Assembly (NCBI RefSeq): GCF_014358015.1
Contig: NZ_JACONV010000006.1
Coordinates: 124,001-188,000 of the forward strand
DNA: 64,000 bases
Direction: 5' to 3'
Origin: Pseudomonas triticifolii
GTDB taxonomy: Bacteria; Pseudomonadota; Gammaproteobacteria; Pseudomonadales; Pseudomonadaceae
The translations under genes and the position numbers were made by a program. Within the stretch, counting starts at the first letter, position 1, and each line of letters opens with the position of its first letter. The notes below the pieces were generated by a model. That model saw only the letters and a program-made list of their open reading frames with translations. It did not search any database and was not told where the DNA came from. Below, piece after piece: positions 18,679 through 28,311 of the stretch.

Positions 18679-19414
18679 GGTCCGACTCGTGTTCCGATTC
18701 ATGTAGAAAAGCCTGGATTGCAGCCGCCACGCCGTGGGGGTTTTCGAGGAGAAACGCGTGGCTGGCCTGCTCGATCACGCCGACTTCGACGTCCGGCAGC
18801 AGGTCCAGCAGATCGCTTGCGGCCTCGGCAGGCACGAACGCATCGAGCCCGGCGAACACATGCAACTGCGGTCCACGGTAGGTCTGCAAGGCGCTGCGGG
18901 TATCAAGCTGTTGCAATATTTTCAGTCCGTCGACCAGCGCCGTGGGCGAGGTATGCGGCGCACCGGCCTTGAGCAGACGGGCCAGACCACGCGGATCCTC
19001 TGCGCCTTGGGTACACAGCAGACTGAAACGCTTGAGGGTAGCGTCGGGATCGGCAGCGCAGCCAGCCAGAAACGCCTCGAAGTCCGGCACCGGCATCGCA
19101 TGCGGCCAGGCACCCTGCGTCACGAAACAGGCATTGCTGGCCAGCGTAAACAGACCGCAACAACGTTCGCCCCGGCGTGCCGCCAATTCTGCTGCGAGCA
19201 TGCCGCCCAGCGACCAGCCGCCCAGCCAGGCGTCATCCGACAGGTTGGCGTCCAGTTCATCGAGCCAGTCCGCCAGATCGCAACTGTCGATGTCAGGCAA
19301 CGGTTCGACCTCGACACGCAAATGCTCGTCCAGTCCGCGCAACGCAGCCGCCAACGGTTCGAGTGGCGAAACACCCAGGCCCCAGCCCGGCAGCAGGATC
19401 AGACGGTCACGCAT
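18671..19414 (-). CDS. bioH: Pimeloyl-ACP methyl ester esterase BioH
   Basis: 247 aa from ATG 19414 ([14 protein letters not shown]). This alpha/beta hydrolase cleaves the methyl ester from pimeloyl-ACP methyl ester and so ends chain elongation. The nucleophile elbow GWSLGG places Ser68; the catalytic Asp is likely in FAGLDAFVP and the His in [10 protein letters not shown]. Its start overlaps the bioF stop by 8 nt, the same arrangement as the next junction. The longer reading frame to 19471 is not needed. Confidence 0.94.
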   Translation of the reverse strand: MRDRLILLPGWGLGVSPLEPLAAALRGLDEHLRVEVEPLPDIDSCDLADWLDELDANLSDDAWLGGWSLGGMLAAELAARRGERCCGLFTLASNACFVTQGAWPHAMPVPDFEAFLAGCAADPDATLKRFSLLCTQGAEDPRGLARLLKAGAPHTSPTALVDGLKILQQLDTRSALQTYRGPQLHVFAGLDAFVPAEAASDLLDLLPDVEVGVIEQASHAFLLENPHGVAAAIQAFLHESEHESDHD

Positions 19415-20597
19415 GATCGGGCTCCTTGGTTTCAATCGCATCCAGCAGCGGGTAGCACTGCTCCAGTGCATTCAACAATAGCTGCACCTGCGCTTCGGTG
19501 TGAGCCGCTGACAGCGTCACCCGCAAGCGGGCGCTACCGACCGGCACGGTGGGCGGACGAATCGCGGTCACCAACACGCCCCGCTCGCGCAGCAGCTGCG
19601 ACAGGCGCAAGGCGCGCCCGGCATCGCCAATCAGAATCGGCTGGATGGGCGTGAAGCTGTCCATCAGTTGCAGGCCAAGCTGCTCGGCACCCTGACGGAA
19701 CTGGCGGATCAGGTTGGCCAGGTGCTCTCGACGCCAATGCCCGGCGCGCAGCAATTCCAGACTTTTCAGCGTGGCGCAGGCCAACGCAGGCGGCTGGCTG
19801 GTGGTGTAGATGTAGGGCCGGGCAAACTGGATCAGGGTTTCGATCAGCTCTTCACTGCCCGCTACGAACGCCCCGGACGTACCAAAGGATTTGCCGAGGG
19901 TGCCGATCAGCACCGGCACATCTTCCATGCTCAGGCCAAAGTGCTCGACGAGCCCGGCACCGTTGGCGCCCAGCGGACCGAAGCCATGCGCATCATCGAC
20001 CATCAACCACGCGCCTTTGGCCCTGGCGGCACGCGACAGCGCAGGCAGGTCGGCCACATCGCCGTCCATGCTGAACACGCCGTCGGTGACCACTAATGTA
20101 TCGCCCACGGCTTTTTCCAGGCGGGATTCGAGGCTCGCCACCTCGTTATGCCGATAACGGGAAAACCGCGCGCCACTGAGCAGTCCGGCGTCCAGCAACG
20201 AGGCATGGTTCAGACGATCTTCCAGCACCGTATCGCCCTGCCCGACCAGCGCCGTGACGGTGCCCAGGTTCGCCATGTAGCCGTTGGAGAACAGCAGCGC
20301 ACGTGGTCGGCCGGTGAGGTCAGCGAGGGCTTCTTCCAGCTCATGGTGCGGCGTGCTGTGGCCGATCACCAGGTGCGATGCGCCGCCGCCCACGCCCCAA
20401 CGCTCCGCCCCGGCCTGCCACGCAGCGATCACCTCGGGGTGATTGGCCAGCCCCATGTAGTCGTTGTTGCAGAACGCCAGCAGCGGTTTGCCATCGACCA
20501 CCACCTGCGGACCTTGCGGGGTCTGCAGCAGCGGTCGCTGGCGATAGAGGTGTTCGTGACGACGAGCCTCAAGTCGGGTACGCAGATCGAAAGACAT
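19407..20597 (-). CDS. bioF: 8-amino-7-oxononanoate synthase BioF
   Basis: 396 aa, full length. BioF is a PLP enzyme that condenses pimeloyl-ACP (or CoA) with L-alanine. The PLP lysine lies in [13 protein letters not shown], and [13 protein letters not shown] holds the Asp and His that contact the cofactor. [15 protein letters not shown] is the family N-terminal signature. It begins 19 bp downstream of bioB with GGAG as Shine-Dalgarno. Confidence 0.96.
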   Translation of the reverse strand: MSFDLRTRLEARRHEHLYRQRPLLQTPQGPQVVVDGKPLLAFCNNDYMGLANHPEVIAAWQAGAERWGVGGGASHLVIGHSTPHHELEEALADLTGRPRALLFSNGYMANLGTVTALVGQGDTVLEDRLNHASLLDAGLLSGARFSRYRHNEVASLESRLEKAVGDTLVVTDGVFSMDGDVADLPALSRAARAKGAWLMVDDAHGFGPLGANGAGLVEHFGLSMEDVPVLIGTLGKSFGTSGAFVAGSEELIETLIQFARPYIYTTSQPPALACATLKSLELLRAGHWRREHLANLIRQFRQGAEQLGLQLMDSFTPIQPILIGDAGRALRLSQLLRERGVLVTAIRPPTVPVGSARLRVTLSAAHTEAQVQLLLNALEQCYPLLDAIETKEPDHA

Positions 20598-20616
20598 GCA
20601 GGCTCCGTTGCAAAGA

Positions 20617-21675
20617 TCAGGCGGACGCGGCGTCGTAGAACATCGCGCTGCTTTGCTGTTCGACCAGTGCCTGCTCGATGGCGGCCTGATGCACTTCGTC
20701 AGGATGCTCTTCGCCCGCTTCAGGCTTGATGCCCAGACGGGAGAACAGCAGCATGTCCTTGTCGGCTTGTGGGTTGGCGGTGGTCAGCAGTTTGTCACCG
20801 TAAAAAATCGAGTTGGCACCGGCAAGGAATGCCAGCGCCTGCATCTGCTCGTTCATCGCCTCGCGACCGGCAGACAGGCGCACGTGGGATTTGGGCATGA
20901 GAATCCGCGCCACGGCCAGCATGCGGATGAAGTCGAACGGGTCGACGTCTTCGGCATTTTCCAGCGGTGTACCGGCGACCTTCACCAGCATGTTGATGGG
21001 CACGGATTCCGGATGCTCTGGCAGGTTGGCCAGTTGAATCAGCAGACCGGCGCGATCGTCGAGCGACTCGCCCATGCCCAGAATACCGCCCGAGCAGATT
21101 TTCATCCCGGCATCACGCACATACGCCAGGGTTTGCAGGCGCTCGCTGTACGTGCGGGTGGTGATAATGCTGCCGTAGAACTCAGGCGAGGTGTCCAGGT
21201 TGTGGTTGTAGTAATCGAGCCCGGCGGACGCCAGTGCGGCGGTCTGATCCTGATCCAGACGGCCCAGGGTCATGCAGGTTTCCAGGCCCATGGCCTTCAC
21301 GCCTTTGACCATTTCCAGCACGTACGGCATGTCTTTGGCCGAAGGGTGTTTCCAGGCCGCGCCCATGCAGAAACGCGTCGAGCCGATGGATTTGGCGCGA
21401 GCGGCTTCTTCCAGCACTTTCTGTACTTCAAGCAGCTTCTCTTTTTCCAGACCGGTGTTGTAGTGGCCGGACTGCGGGCAGTACTTGCAGTCTTCCGGGC
21501 ACGCACCGGTCTTGATCGACAGCAGGGTCGAAACCTGGACGCGGTTGGCGTCGAAATGAGCGCGGTGCACGGTCTGCGCCTGAAACAGCAGGTCATTGAA
21601 TGGCTGTACGAACAGCGCCTTGACCTCGGCTAAAGTCCAGTCGTGACGCAGAGTGGCGGTGATGCTGGCGCTCAT
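20617..21675 (-). CDS. bioB: Biotin synthase BioB
   Basis: 352 aa from ATG 21675 ([15 protein letters not shown]), with AAGGAG 8-10 nt upstream; the open frame extends to 21795 but without support. BioB is a radical SAM enzyme that inserts sulfur into dethiobiotin. The 4Fe-4S motif CPEDCKYC gives Cys59, Cys63 and Cys66. Residues of the auxiliary cluster lie in FCMGAAW, ETCMTLG and KICSGGI. It is the first gene of bioBFHCD, divergent from comF. Confidence 0.96.
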   Translation of the reverse strand: MSASITATLRHDWTLAEVKALFVQPFNDLLFQAQTVHRAHFDANRVQVSTLLSIKTGACPEDCKYCPQSGHYNTGLEKEKLLEVQKVLEEAARAKSIGSTRFCMGAAWKHPSAKDMPYVLEMVKGVKAMGLETCMTLGRLDQDQTAALASAGLDYYNHNLDTSPEFYGSIITTRTYSERLQTLAYVRDAGMKICSGGILGMGESLDDRAGLLIQLANLPEHPESVPINMLVKVAGTPLENAEDVDPFDFIRMLAVARILMPKSHVRLSAGREAMNEQMQALAFLAGANSIFYGDKLLTTANPQADKDMLLFSRLGIKPEAGEEHPDEVHQAAIEQALVEQQSSAMFYDAASA

Positions 21676-21752
21676 CGGGCGGCTCCTTGGTGTTTCTGGG
21701 GGGGCTGTGCGCAGCGGCACAAAGACCACAAGCGCGACACGGATGTTCGGCA

Positions 21753-21780
21753 TATTTAAGGAAGAGCGATGCGCTGTCAA
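21753..21780 (-). promoter_or_regulatory. Candidate sigma-70 promoter of bioB
   Basis: On the minus strand a perfect TTGACA (21775-21780) is followed after 16 bp by TAAATA (21753-21758). The -35 box overlaps the first codons of comF on the other strand (ATG 21769), so transcription of the two divergent genes may interfere. No BirA-like palindrome was seen here. Confidence 0.5.
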
Positions 21781-22503
21781 CCAAACAGCAAGCAAGAGGT
21801 TTACATCTGGTTAAAAAACAAACAACCCTGTTTGTTATGCGATGAGGTTACCGACGTTGCACTGCCCATTTGCGTACCGTGCGAAAGCGAATTGCCGTGG
21901 CTGGGTGACCAGTGCGAGTCCTGCGCCCTGCCCTTGCCGACGTTCGGGATGAGCTGTGCGCAGTGCATCAGCAAGCCGCCAGGCTTTACCCAGGTCGTCG
22001 CGCCCTGGCGGTATGACTTTCCGGTCGACAGCCTGATTACCCGCTTCAAGCACCACGGCAAGTGGCCCATGGGCCGCCTGATGGCGCAATTGCTTGGTCA
22101 GTTTTTACAGCACCGATTTGACGAAGGCCTGCCTCGTCCCGACTGCCTTGTGCCGGTGCCACTGGCCAACAAACGCTTTCGCCAGCGCGGCTACAACCAG
22201 GCGGCCATGCTCGCCGGATGGCTGAGTGAACCGCTGCAATTACCGGTGGATGAGCGCCGCGTGCTGCGCAGCCGGGAAACACCCAACCAGCAGGGCCTGG
22301 ACGCCAAAGCCCGCAAGCGCAACCTGCAGGGGGCGTTTACCTTGATCGACCCCGAAGGGTTACGTGGCAAGCACCTGGCGCTGGTGGACGACGTGCTGAC
22401 CACGGGCTCCACAGCGCACGCTCTTGCTCGCTTGCTGACCCGCGCTGGCGCCAGCCGTGTGGACGTCTACTGCCTGGCCAGAACCCCGAAACCCCGGGAT
22501 TGA
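21769..22503 (+). CDS. comF: ComF-family phosphoribosyltransferase-like protein
   Basis: 244 aa. Zinc-binding cysteine pairs occur at the N-terminus (CLLC, CVPC, CESC, CAQC), followed by a type I PRTase domain with the PRPP-loop motif [13 protein letters not shown] near residue 203. ComF proteins act in DNA uptake in competent bacteria; in pseudomonads the role is less clear. The Shine-Dalgarno AGGAAGAGCG precedes ATG 21769. It is divergent from bioB with only 93 bp between start codons. Confidence 0.9.
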   Translation: MRCQPNSKQEVYIWLKNKQPCLLCDEVTDVALPICVPCESELPWLGDQCESCALPLPTFGMSCAQCISKPPGFTQVVAPWRYDFPVDSLITRFKHHGKWPMGRLMAQLLGQFLQHRFDEGLPRPDCLVPVPLANKRFRQRGYNQAAMLAGWLSEPLQLPVDERRVLRSRETPNQQGLDAKARKRNLQGAFTLIDPEGLRGKHLALVDDVLTTGSTAHALARLLTRAGASRVDVYCLARTPKPRD

Positions 22504-22568
22504 TCATAGCGCCCAAGCAGACGGATCCTGCGCATGCTCCGCGCGGGGACGTTCAGTGCTAAGGCCTT

Positions 22569-22587
22569 TTCGCGGACAAGTCCGCTT
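22569..22587. repeat. REP-like palindrome, CGCGGACAAGTCCGC type
   Basis: Short palindromic unit with the core GCGGACAAGTCCGC. Related units occur at 25572-25590 and 63475-63492. It lies between comF and modE. Confidence 0.6.
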
Positions 22588-22631
22588 TCACGTTTTACAC
22601 TCGCGTGATCTGCCAGAGCGTTCAAATCACA

Positions 22632-23396
22632 ATGCCTTTACCACCCCTGCTCACCCAACACATGACCCGTCGCCCGCAACGCATCGCGCTGTTGCAGCAC
22701 ATTGCCGAACAGGGCTCTATCACCCGCGCAGCAAAGAGCGCCGGGCTTAGTTACAAAGCCGCGTGGGATGCCATTGATGAGTTGAATAATCTGGCGCACC
22801 AACCTTTGGTCGAGCGCAGCGTCGGCGGTCGTGGCGGCGGTGGCGCGAAGCTGTCGGCCGAGGGCGAGCGCGTGCTGCGTCTCTACCAACGCATCCAGGC
22901 GCTACAGGCTCAGGTACTGGAAGCGGCCGAGGACAGCAGCGATCTGGAGCTGCTCACTCGCCTGACCCTGCACACCAGTGCGCGCAATCAATTGCTGGGG
23001 CGAATCGTGAGCATCACTCGCCAGGGCCATAACGACACCATTCGCCTGCATCTGGCTGATGAGGTGTTCATCGACGCGCAAATCACCCATGACAGCACCC
23101 TGCGCATGGACCTGGATATCGATACGCAAGTCGTCGCCTTGATCAAGGCAGGCTGGCTGGAACTGTTCGCTGCGGACCATCTTGAAACATCAGGAAACAA
23201 TTACCTTTTCGGCCAGATCGAGGACGTCATCGACGCGCAGGACGGCCCCAGCGAAGTGCGCATTCTTTTGCCCAGCGGCCATACGCTGTGCGCCCTGGCG
23301 AGCCGCGACGCATTGCTGGCGCAGCAGTTGGGAACCGGCAAACCGGTGAACGTCAGCTTCGCTCCGTCACGGGTGCTGCTGGGCACGCCGCTCTAG
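22632..23396 (+). CDS. modE: ModE-type molybdate-responsive regulator
   Basis: 254 aa from ATG 22632 (MPLPPLLTQHMTRRPQR); a GTG at 22605 could add nine residues. The N-terminal winged helix-turn-helix is LysR/ModE-like: GSITRAAKSAGLSYKAAWDAI is the recognition region, with LVERSVGGRGGGGAKLS in the wing. The C-terminus contains molybdate-binding TOBE repeats (SARNQLLGRIVSI, GNNYLFGQIEDVI). ModE normally represses modABC when molybdate is bound; no modABC genes are in this window. Confidence 0.9.
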   Translation: MPLPPLLTQHMTRRPQRIALLQHIAEQGSITRAAKSAGLSYKAAWDAIDELNNLAHQPLVERSVGGRGGGGAKLSAEGERVLRLYQRIQALQAQVLEAAEDSSDLELLTRLTLHTSARNQLLGRIVSITRQGHNDTIRLHLADEVFIDAQITHDSTLRMDLDIDTQVVALIKAGWLELFAADHLETSGNNYLFGQIEDVIDAQDGPSEVRILLPSGHTLCALASRDALLAQQLGTGKPVNVSFAPSRVLLGTPL

Positions 23397-23473
23397 CGAT
23401 TCGGGGTCATCGCCGCGACACAATTCCGTCATACACGCGCTTTAAGGTAGCGACCACATTTGTGGGAGCCGTG

Positions 23474-25378
23474 ATGATGAAACTATTAGAAGAAAATCAA
23501 ACCACCGATCTGGAAAACATGGTCGGACTCACCCGCCGAGGCTTTATCACCGCTGGTGCCCTGTGCGGCGCAGCGATGTTTCTGGGTGGCAACCTGTTGA
23601 CCCGTAGCGCACTCGCCACCGGTATCAGCGCGGCTTCCGGCAGACTGCTGGGCTTTGAAAGTATTCCCACCGCAACGGCTGACAGCATCAGCCTGCCGCC
23701 AGGCTACAACGCCTCTGTACTGATCAGTTGGGGCCAGCCGTTGCAGGCAGGCGGCCCGGCGTTCGACCCGAGCGGCAAAGGCACGGCCAAGGCGCAGGAA
23801 GTCCAGTTCGGCGACAACAACGACGGCATGAGCCTGTTCCCGATGCCGGGTCACAAGGATCGCGCGTTGATGGCGATCAACAACGAATACACCAACTACC
23901 GCTACCTCTTCGATCACGGCAAAGAGCCACAGTCGGCCGAAGACGTGCAGAAAGCCCTCGCTGCAGAAGGTGTCTCGGTGATCGAGATCCAGCAGAAGAA
24001 CGGCAAGTGGCAGTTCGTGCAGGGCTCGCGCTACAACCGCCGCGTGCACGGCAACACGCCAATCACCCTGAGCGGACCGGCCGCCGGGCATGAGTGGCTC
24101 AAGACCGACGCCGACAAGACCGGCACCCGCGTGCTGGGGACCTTTCAGAACTGCGCCAACGGCAAGACGCCTTGGGGCACCTACCTGACCTGTGAAGAGA
24201 ACTTCACCGACTGCTTCGGCAGCAGCAATCCAGAGCAGACCTTCGACGCGGGCATGAAGCGCTATGGCGTGGTCGCGGCCAGCAAGGACATCAACTGGCA
24301 TCAGCACAACCCGCGCTTCGACATCGCCAAGAATCCCAACGAGGTCAACCGTCACGGCTGGGTCGTCGAGATCGATCCGTTCGCACCCGATTCCACGCCG
24401 GTCAAACGCACCGCGCTGGGCCGCTTCAAGCACGAAAACGCCGCCTTCACCCTGAGCAAGGGCGGTCGTGCCGTGGTGTACATGGGCGATGACGAGCGCG
24501 GCGAGTTCATCTACAAATTCATCAGCCGCAACATGATCGACCGCATCAACCCGAAGAATAACCGCAGCCTGCTGGACCACGGCACGCTGTACGTGGCGCA
24601 GTTCGACGGCGGCGACAGCAACCCGGATCACCCGAAAGGCAAAGGCCAGTGGATCGAGCTGACCCACGGCAAGAACGGCCTCGACGCGGCAGCGGGCTTC
24701 AACAGCCAGGCCGAAGTGCTGATCCATGCACGCCTGGCGGCCAGCGTTGTGAAAGCAACGCGCATGGACCGCCCGGAATGGATCGTGGTCAGCCCCAAGG
24801 ATGGCCAGGTCTATTGCACGCTGACCAACAACGTCAAACGTGGCGACGACGGCCAACCGGTCGGCGGCCCTAACCCAAGGGCGAAGAACCAGTACGGGCA
24901 GATCCTGCGCTGGCGTGAAAGCGAAGATAACGCGTCGGCCATGACGTTTGAGTGGGACCTGTTCGTGGTCGCGGGCAACCCGACTGTGCATGCTGGCACG
25001 CCGCAGGCTGGCTCCAGCAATATCAACGCACAGAACATGTTCAACAGCCCGGACGGCCTGAGTTTCGACGAAGCCGGACGCTTGTGGATCCAGACCGACG
25101 GCGACTCCAGCAACAAGGGCGACTTCGCGGGCATGGGCAACAACCAGATGCTGTGTGCAGACCCTGCAAGCGGAGAAATCCGTCGCTTCCTGGTCGGCCC
25201 GGTTGGTTGCGAAATCACCGGCATCAGCTTCACGCCGGACTACCGCACGATGTTCGTCGGTATTCAGCACCCCGGCGAAAACGGCGGCTCCACCTTCCCC
25301 GAGCACCTGCCCAACGGCAAACCGCGTTCCTCGGTGATGGTGATTACCCGTCAGGACGGCGGCGTTATCGGCGCCTGA
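23474..25378 (+). CDS. Tat-exported PhoX-like phosphatase
   Basis: 634 aa from ATG 23474 (MMKLLEENQTTD), with GGGAG upstream. A twin-arginine signal is evident: LTRRGFITAGA (Arg21-Arg22) followed by a hydrophobic stretch and ALA. The rest is a beta-propeller of the PhoX/DUF839 family, calcium- and iron-dependent alkaline phosphatases of the periplasm. FENCANGKTPWGTYLTCEEN-like and YMGDDERGEFIYKF-like segments are family hallmarks. It stands alone. Whether it is under PhoB control cannot be told; no clear Pho box was seen. Substrate unknown. Confidence 0.88.
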   Translation: MMKLLEENQTTDLENMVGLTRRGFITAGALCGAAMFLGGNLLTRSALATGISAASGRLLGFESIPTATADSISLPPGYNASVLISWGQPLQAGGPAFDPSGKGTAKAQEVQFGDNNDGMSLFPMPGHKDRALMAINNEYTNYRYLFDHGKEPQSAEDVQKALAAEGVSVIEIQQKNGKWQFVQGSRYNRRVHGNTPITLSGPAAGHEWLKTDADKTGTRVLGTFQNCANGKTPWGTYLTCEENFTDCFGSSNPEQTFDAGMKRYGVVAASKDINWHQHNPRFDIAKNPNEVNRHGWVVEIDPFAPDSTPVKRTALGRFKHENAAFTLSKGGRAVVYMGDDERGEFIYKFISRNMIDRINPKNNRSLLDHGTLYVAQFDGGDSNPDHPKGKGQWIELTHGKNGLDAAAGFNSQAEVLIHARLAASVVKATRMDRPEWIVVSPKDGQVYCTLTNNVKRGDDGQPVGGPNPRAKNQYGQILRWRESEDNASAMTFEWDLFVVAGNPTVHAGTPQAGSSNINAQNMFNSPDGLSFDEAGRLWIQTDGDSSNKGDFAGMGNNQMLCADPASGEIRRFLVGPVGCEITGISFTPDYRTMFVGIQHPGENGGSTFPEHLPNGKPRSSVMVITRQDGGVIGA

Positions 25379-25397
25379 CAGAGACTGATCGCTTCCA

Positions 25398-25445
25398 CGC
25401 TCCAGCGCTCATCGTTATACGCACGTATTGATGAGTGCTGGAGCG
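25398..25445. terminator. Long hairpin downstream of phoX-like gene
   Basis: A 16-bp stem (25398-25413 with 25430-25445, one mismatch) lies 20 bp past the stop codon at 25378. The loop itself holds a small ATACG/CGTAT hairpin. There is no T-run, so it may be an mRNA-stabilising structure rather than a strong terminator. Confidence 0.5.
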
Positions 25446-25504
25446 GGGACGGTTTCAGACCTCCTGTCGAACACGACGCAACTTGCTGAATAAAGGCGCT
25501 TTTC

Positions 25505-25527
25505 GTGGGAGCGAGCTTGCTCGCGAA
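25505..25527. repeat. Single REP (GTGGGAGCGAGCTTGCTCGC type)
   Basis: Same REP family as the target of the IS110 elements, intact here. It is followed by a CGCGGACACGTCCGC-type unit at 25572-25590. Both lie in the 250-bp gap between the phoX-like gene and the convergent metallophosphoesterase gene. Confidence 0.85.
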
Positions 25528-25630
25528 AGAGCCAGTACATCCGACAGACATTCAGCGACTGAAACACAGTATTCGCGGACACGTCCGCCACCCGCATCCC
25601 GAGCGTTGGCACGATCAGGTACGGCCAACC

Positions 25631-26464
25631 TCAGTCAATCAACCCGTTCACATCATAGAACGGGTACGGCCCTTCATACTCCCCGAACACTGCGTTATGG
25701 CTGACCAGCCCTTCCTGGGGATGCCAGCGGTGCAGCACATAACCGGCAGGCTCCAGGTTGAAATGCGCAGGCGCGGCGGCATCCAGGTCGAGCACGATCT
25801 GATGCGAAGTGCCGGGGCAGACACAGGTCAGGCTGCCGCCGAACCGACGCTGCATCGGCCGGTGCAAATGCCCGCATAACAGACGCTCCACCTGCGGATG
25901 CCGAGCGATGATCCGCTCAAGCTCCATGGCATTGCCAAACGGCTGATGATCCATATGGCCAATACCGGACATGAACGGCGGGTGATGCAGAATGACCACG
26001 GTCGGCACATCAGGCCGACGCGACAGTTGCGCATGCAGCCAGTCGAGCTGGCAGAAATCCAGGTGCCCGCCATGCTCGCCCGGAATGGTCGAGTCCAGGC
26101 CGATCAGCCGTACCGGGTGCTGTTCCACCACCCAGTCCAGCGGGCCGGTGGCCGACAGCGGCAGGTACACGTGGTCCGCAAAGGTAGCCAACAGGTGTTC
26201 GCGGTCATCGTGATTGCCGGGCACCAGGTAGAACGGCATCTGCAAGCGGTCCAGTTCCGGCTTGAGCACCGCGTATTCGTCGGCACGGCCAAAGTCCACC
26301 AGGTCACCGCTGATCACCACAATATCGGGGCGCTGTTTGCTGGCATTGATGTGTTCGACAGCGCGGCGAAGCGCGCCCAGCGTGTCGACGATGCCATAGG
26401 TCAGGCGGCCGTCGGCCTTGAGGTGCAGATCGCTGATCTGGGCGATAAGAAACGGACGATTCAA
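25631..26464 (-). CDS. Metallophosphoesterase (CpdA-like phosphodiesterase)
   Basis: 277 aa. It shows the ordered metal-binding motifs of calcineurin-like phosphoesterases: DLH (ISDLHLK), GD (VISGDLVDFG), GNHD (VPGNHDD), H (VILHHPPF) and GHLH (LLCGHLHRP). The closest general type is the class III cyclic nucleotide phosphodiesterase/CpdA group, but a glycerophosphodiester or related substrate is possible. It is the last gene of a lacI-ABC operon, 24 bp after the ATPase gene. This context suggests a hydrolase for an imported phosphodiester rather than cAMP turnover; that is inference. Confidence 0.88.
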   Translation of the reverse strand: MNRPFLIAQISDLHLKADGRLTYGIVDTLGALRRAVEHINASKQRPDIVVISGDLVDFGRADEYAVLKPELDRLQMPFYLVPGNHDDREHLLATFADHVYLPLSATGPLDWVVEQHPVRLIGLDSTIPGEHGGHLDFCQLDWLHAQLSRRPDVPTVVILHHPPFMSGIGHMDHQPFGNAMELERIIARHPQVERLLCGHLHRPMQRRFGGSLTCVCPGTSHQIVLDLDAAAPAHFNLEPAGYVLHRWHPQEGLVSHNAVFGEYEGPYPFYDVNGLID

Positions 26465-26488
26465 AATAATCTCTCGACAGAAAACGGC

Positions 26489-27520
26489 TTACGAATTCAG
26501 GGTGAACAGCACGCTGTGGTCGACACTCAGTCCCAGGTGCGCGCCTGCTGCATGGATCAGGTTGTCAGGGCTGTCGACCAGCAAGGGCTGAGCGCCGCCG
26601 ACGTCCACCAGCAGCCGACTCTGCGCGCCCTGGAAGAACTGACCGACCAGCAGCCCCTGCAACTGCCCGCGCTCGGGTGTCAGGCGTAGATGCTCGGGAC
26701 GGCAATACACCGTGCCCGGCAGATCAACACGCGACCACGGCAACTCGCCGCCACTGACCTTGAGGCCAGACGCCGTGCGCCCGAGCACGCTGAACGCGTT
26801 GAGGTTGCCCACGAAGCCGGCCACGAACGCATTGGCAGGCTGTTGATAGATTTCCCTGGGCGTTGCCAGTTGCGACACACAGCCTTTGTCCATGACCAGA
26901 ATCCGGTCACCCAACGCCATGGCTTCACCCTGATCGTGGGTCACGAACACCGAGGTGATGCCCAGCCCGCGCAGCAACTGATCCAGCTCGCTGCGCAGGC
27001 GCTCGCGCAGTTGGGCATCCAGAGCGGCCAGCGGCTCGTCGAGCAGCAACACCCGAGGACGCGGCGCCAACGCACGCGCCAGGGCAACGCGCTGGCGCTG
27101 GCCGCCAGACAATTCGTGAACACGGCGCTTGCCGTGATCGGTCAGCCCGACCAGCTCAAGCAATTCATCGCAGCGCTTGTTCCGCTCGGCGTGCGACAGG
27201 CCTCGAATCTTCAGGCCATAGACGATGTTCCCCGCCACATCGAGATTGGGAAACAGCGCGTAGTTCTGAAACACCATGCCGACGTCACGCCGCTCGATGG
27301 GCAGGCGCGTGACGTCCTGATCGTCGAACAGCACCTGCCCGACATCGGGGCGCTCAAGACCGGCGATCAGGCGCAGCGTGGTGGTTTTGCCGCAGCCGGA
27401 CGGACCGAGAATCGCCAGCGTTTCGCCGGGCTCAATGGTCAGGTGCAGGTCCTGTAACGCAACGGTGCCGTCGGCAAATGCCTTGCGGCAGCCCTTGAGG
27501 CGAATGGTCGTGCCGCTCAT
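26489..27520 (-). CDS. ABC transporter ATP-binding protein (PotA/FbpC-like)
   Basis: 343 aa from ATG 27520 (MSGTTIRLKGCRKAF). Walker A is GPSGCGKTTT, the signature LSGGQRQRVALARAL, Walker B VLLLDEPLAALD and the switch VFVTHDQGEA. A C-terminal TOBE_2 regulatory domain follows. It belongs to the MOI family of importers for polyamines, iron, sulfate or phosphonates. Its start overlaps the stop of the upstream permease gene (ATGA). It energises uptake with the products of 27517-28311, 28308-29177 and 29177-30178. Confidence 0.93.
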   Translation of the reverse strand: MSGTTIRLKGCRKAFADGTVALQDLHLTIEPGETLAILGPSGCGKTTTLRLIAGLERPDVGQVLFDDQDVTRLPIERRDVGMVFQNYALFPNLDVAGNIVYGLKIRGLSHAERNKRCDELLELVGLTDHGKRRVHELSGGQRQRVALARALAPRPRVLLLDEPLAALDAQLRERLRSELDQLLRGLGITSVFVTHDQGEAMALGDRILVMDKGCVSQLATPREIYQQPANAFVAGFVGNLNAFSVLGRTASGLKVSGGELPWSRVDLPGTVYCRPEHLRLTPERGQLQGLLVGQFFQGAQSRLLVDVGGAQPLLVDSPDNLIHAAGAHLGLSVDHSVLFTLNS

Positions 27521-28311
27521 CGGCTGTCTCCTCGAGCAAGTCGGGCGCTGATGGCCTGCAACGCAATCAGCAGCGGCACAATCAGCAACAGAAAAAGAAG
27601 GGTGTAGGCGCTGGCGACTTCCAGCCGCGCCGAGGCATAGCTGTCGGCAAGGCCGACCGGCAAGGTCTTGGTCATGGGCGTGTGCAACATCCAGGTCAGG
27701 TTGAATTCGCCCAGCGACAACGTCACCACCATCAGCACACCCGCCAGGATCCCGGCGCGGCAGTTGGGCACCACCACGCTGAAAAATCGCTTGATCGGCC
27801 CGGCACCCAGGCTTGCCGCAGCCTCTTCCAGCACCGGCAACTGCTGGCGCTGCATCACGGCCATCACCGGACGCACAAGAAACGGCAACGTGAACAGCAC
27901 GTGGCCGACCAGAATGAACAGCCAACTGCCTCGAAAGCTGCCGAACTGGCCGTAGGTCAATAGCAGCGCAAGGGCACTGGCCAGGCCCGGCATGGCGACG
28001 GGCAACACCATCAGTTCTTCAAAAGCGCGACTGAAGCGATTGTTCATGCGCACCAGCGCATACGCGGCCGGCACGCCAATCAGGCATACGCACAATGCAC
28101 AGGCCACGGCCAGTTGAAGCGACAGCCAGACCGTCGGCGAATAGGCCTGCCAGACCTGCACCAGCCAGTCAAAGGTCAGCCCGCTCGACAGGCCCTGAAA
28201 GTAATTGCGCGTCAGACCTGCCAGCAGCGACAGCACTACCGGGACCAGCATGAACGCGCAGACCAACAGGGTGAACAGCAATTGTGCAGCAAACAGCGGA
28301 GAACGTTTCAC
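27517..28311 (-). CDS. ABC transporter permease (second)
   Basis: 264 aa, apparently starting at GTG 28311 (MKRSPLFAAQLLFTL), whose GTGA overlaps the stop of the preceding permease gene. It has six predicted membrane segments and the EAA-like cytoplasmic loop EEAAASLGAGPIKRFFSVVVP that docks on the ATPase. It is a PotC/FbpB-type inner-membrane subunit. The open frame upstream overlaps the first permease gene and is not part of this protein. Confidence 0.9.
   Translation of the reverse strand: MKRSPLFAAQLLFTLLVCAFMLVPVVLSLLAGLTRNYFQGLSSGLTFDWLVQVWQAYSPTVWLSLQLAVACALCVCLIGVPAAYALVRMNNRFSRAFEELMVLPVAMPGLASALALLLTYGQFGSFRGSWLFILVGHVLFTLPFLVRPVMAVMQRQQLPVLEEAAASLGAGPIKRFFSVVVPNCRAGILAGVLMVVTLSLGEFNLTWMLHTPMTKTLPVGLADSYASARLEVASAYTLLFLLLIVPLLIALQAISARLARGDSR

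Noticed and set aside
21676..21768. Search for a BirA-type operator between bioB and comF
   Set aside because: Only a lone GGTTTACA-like half was seen, with no palindromic partner at the right spacing.
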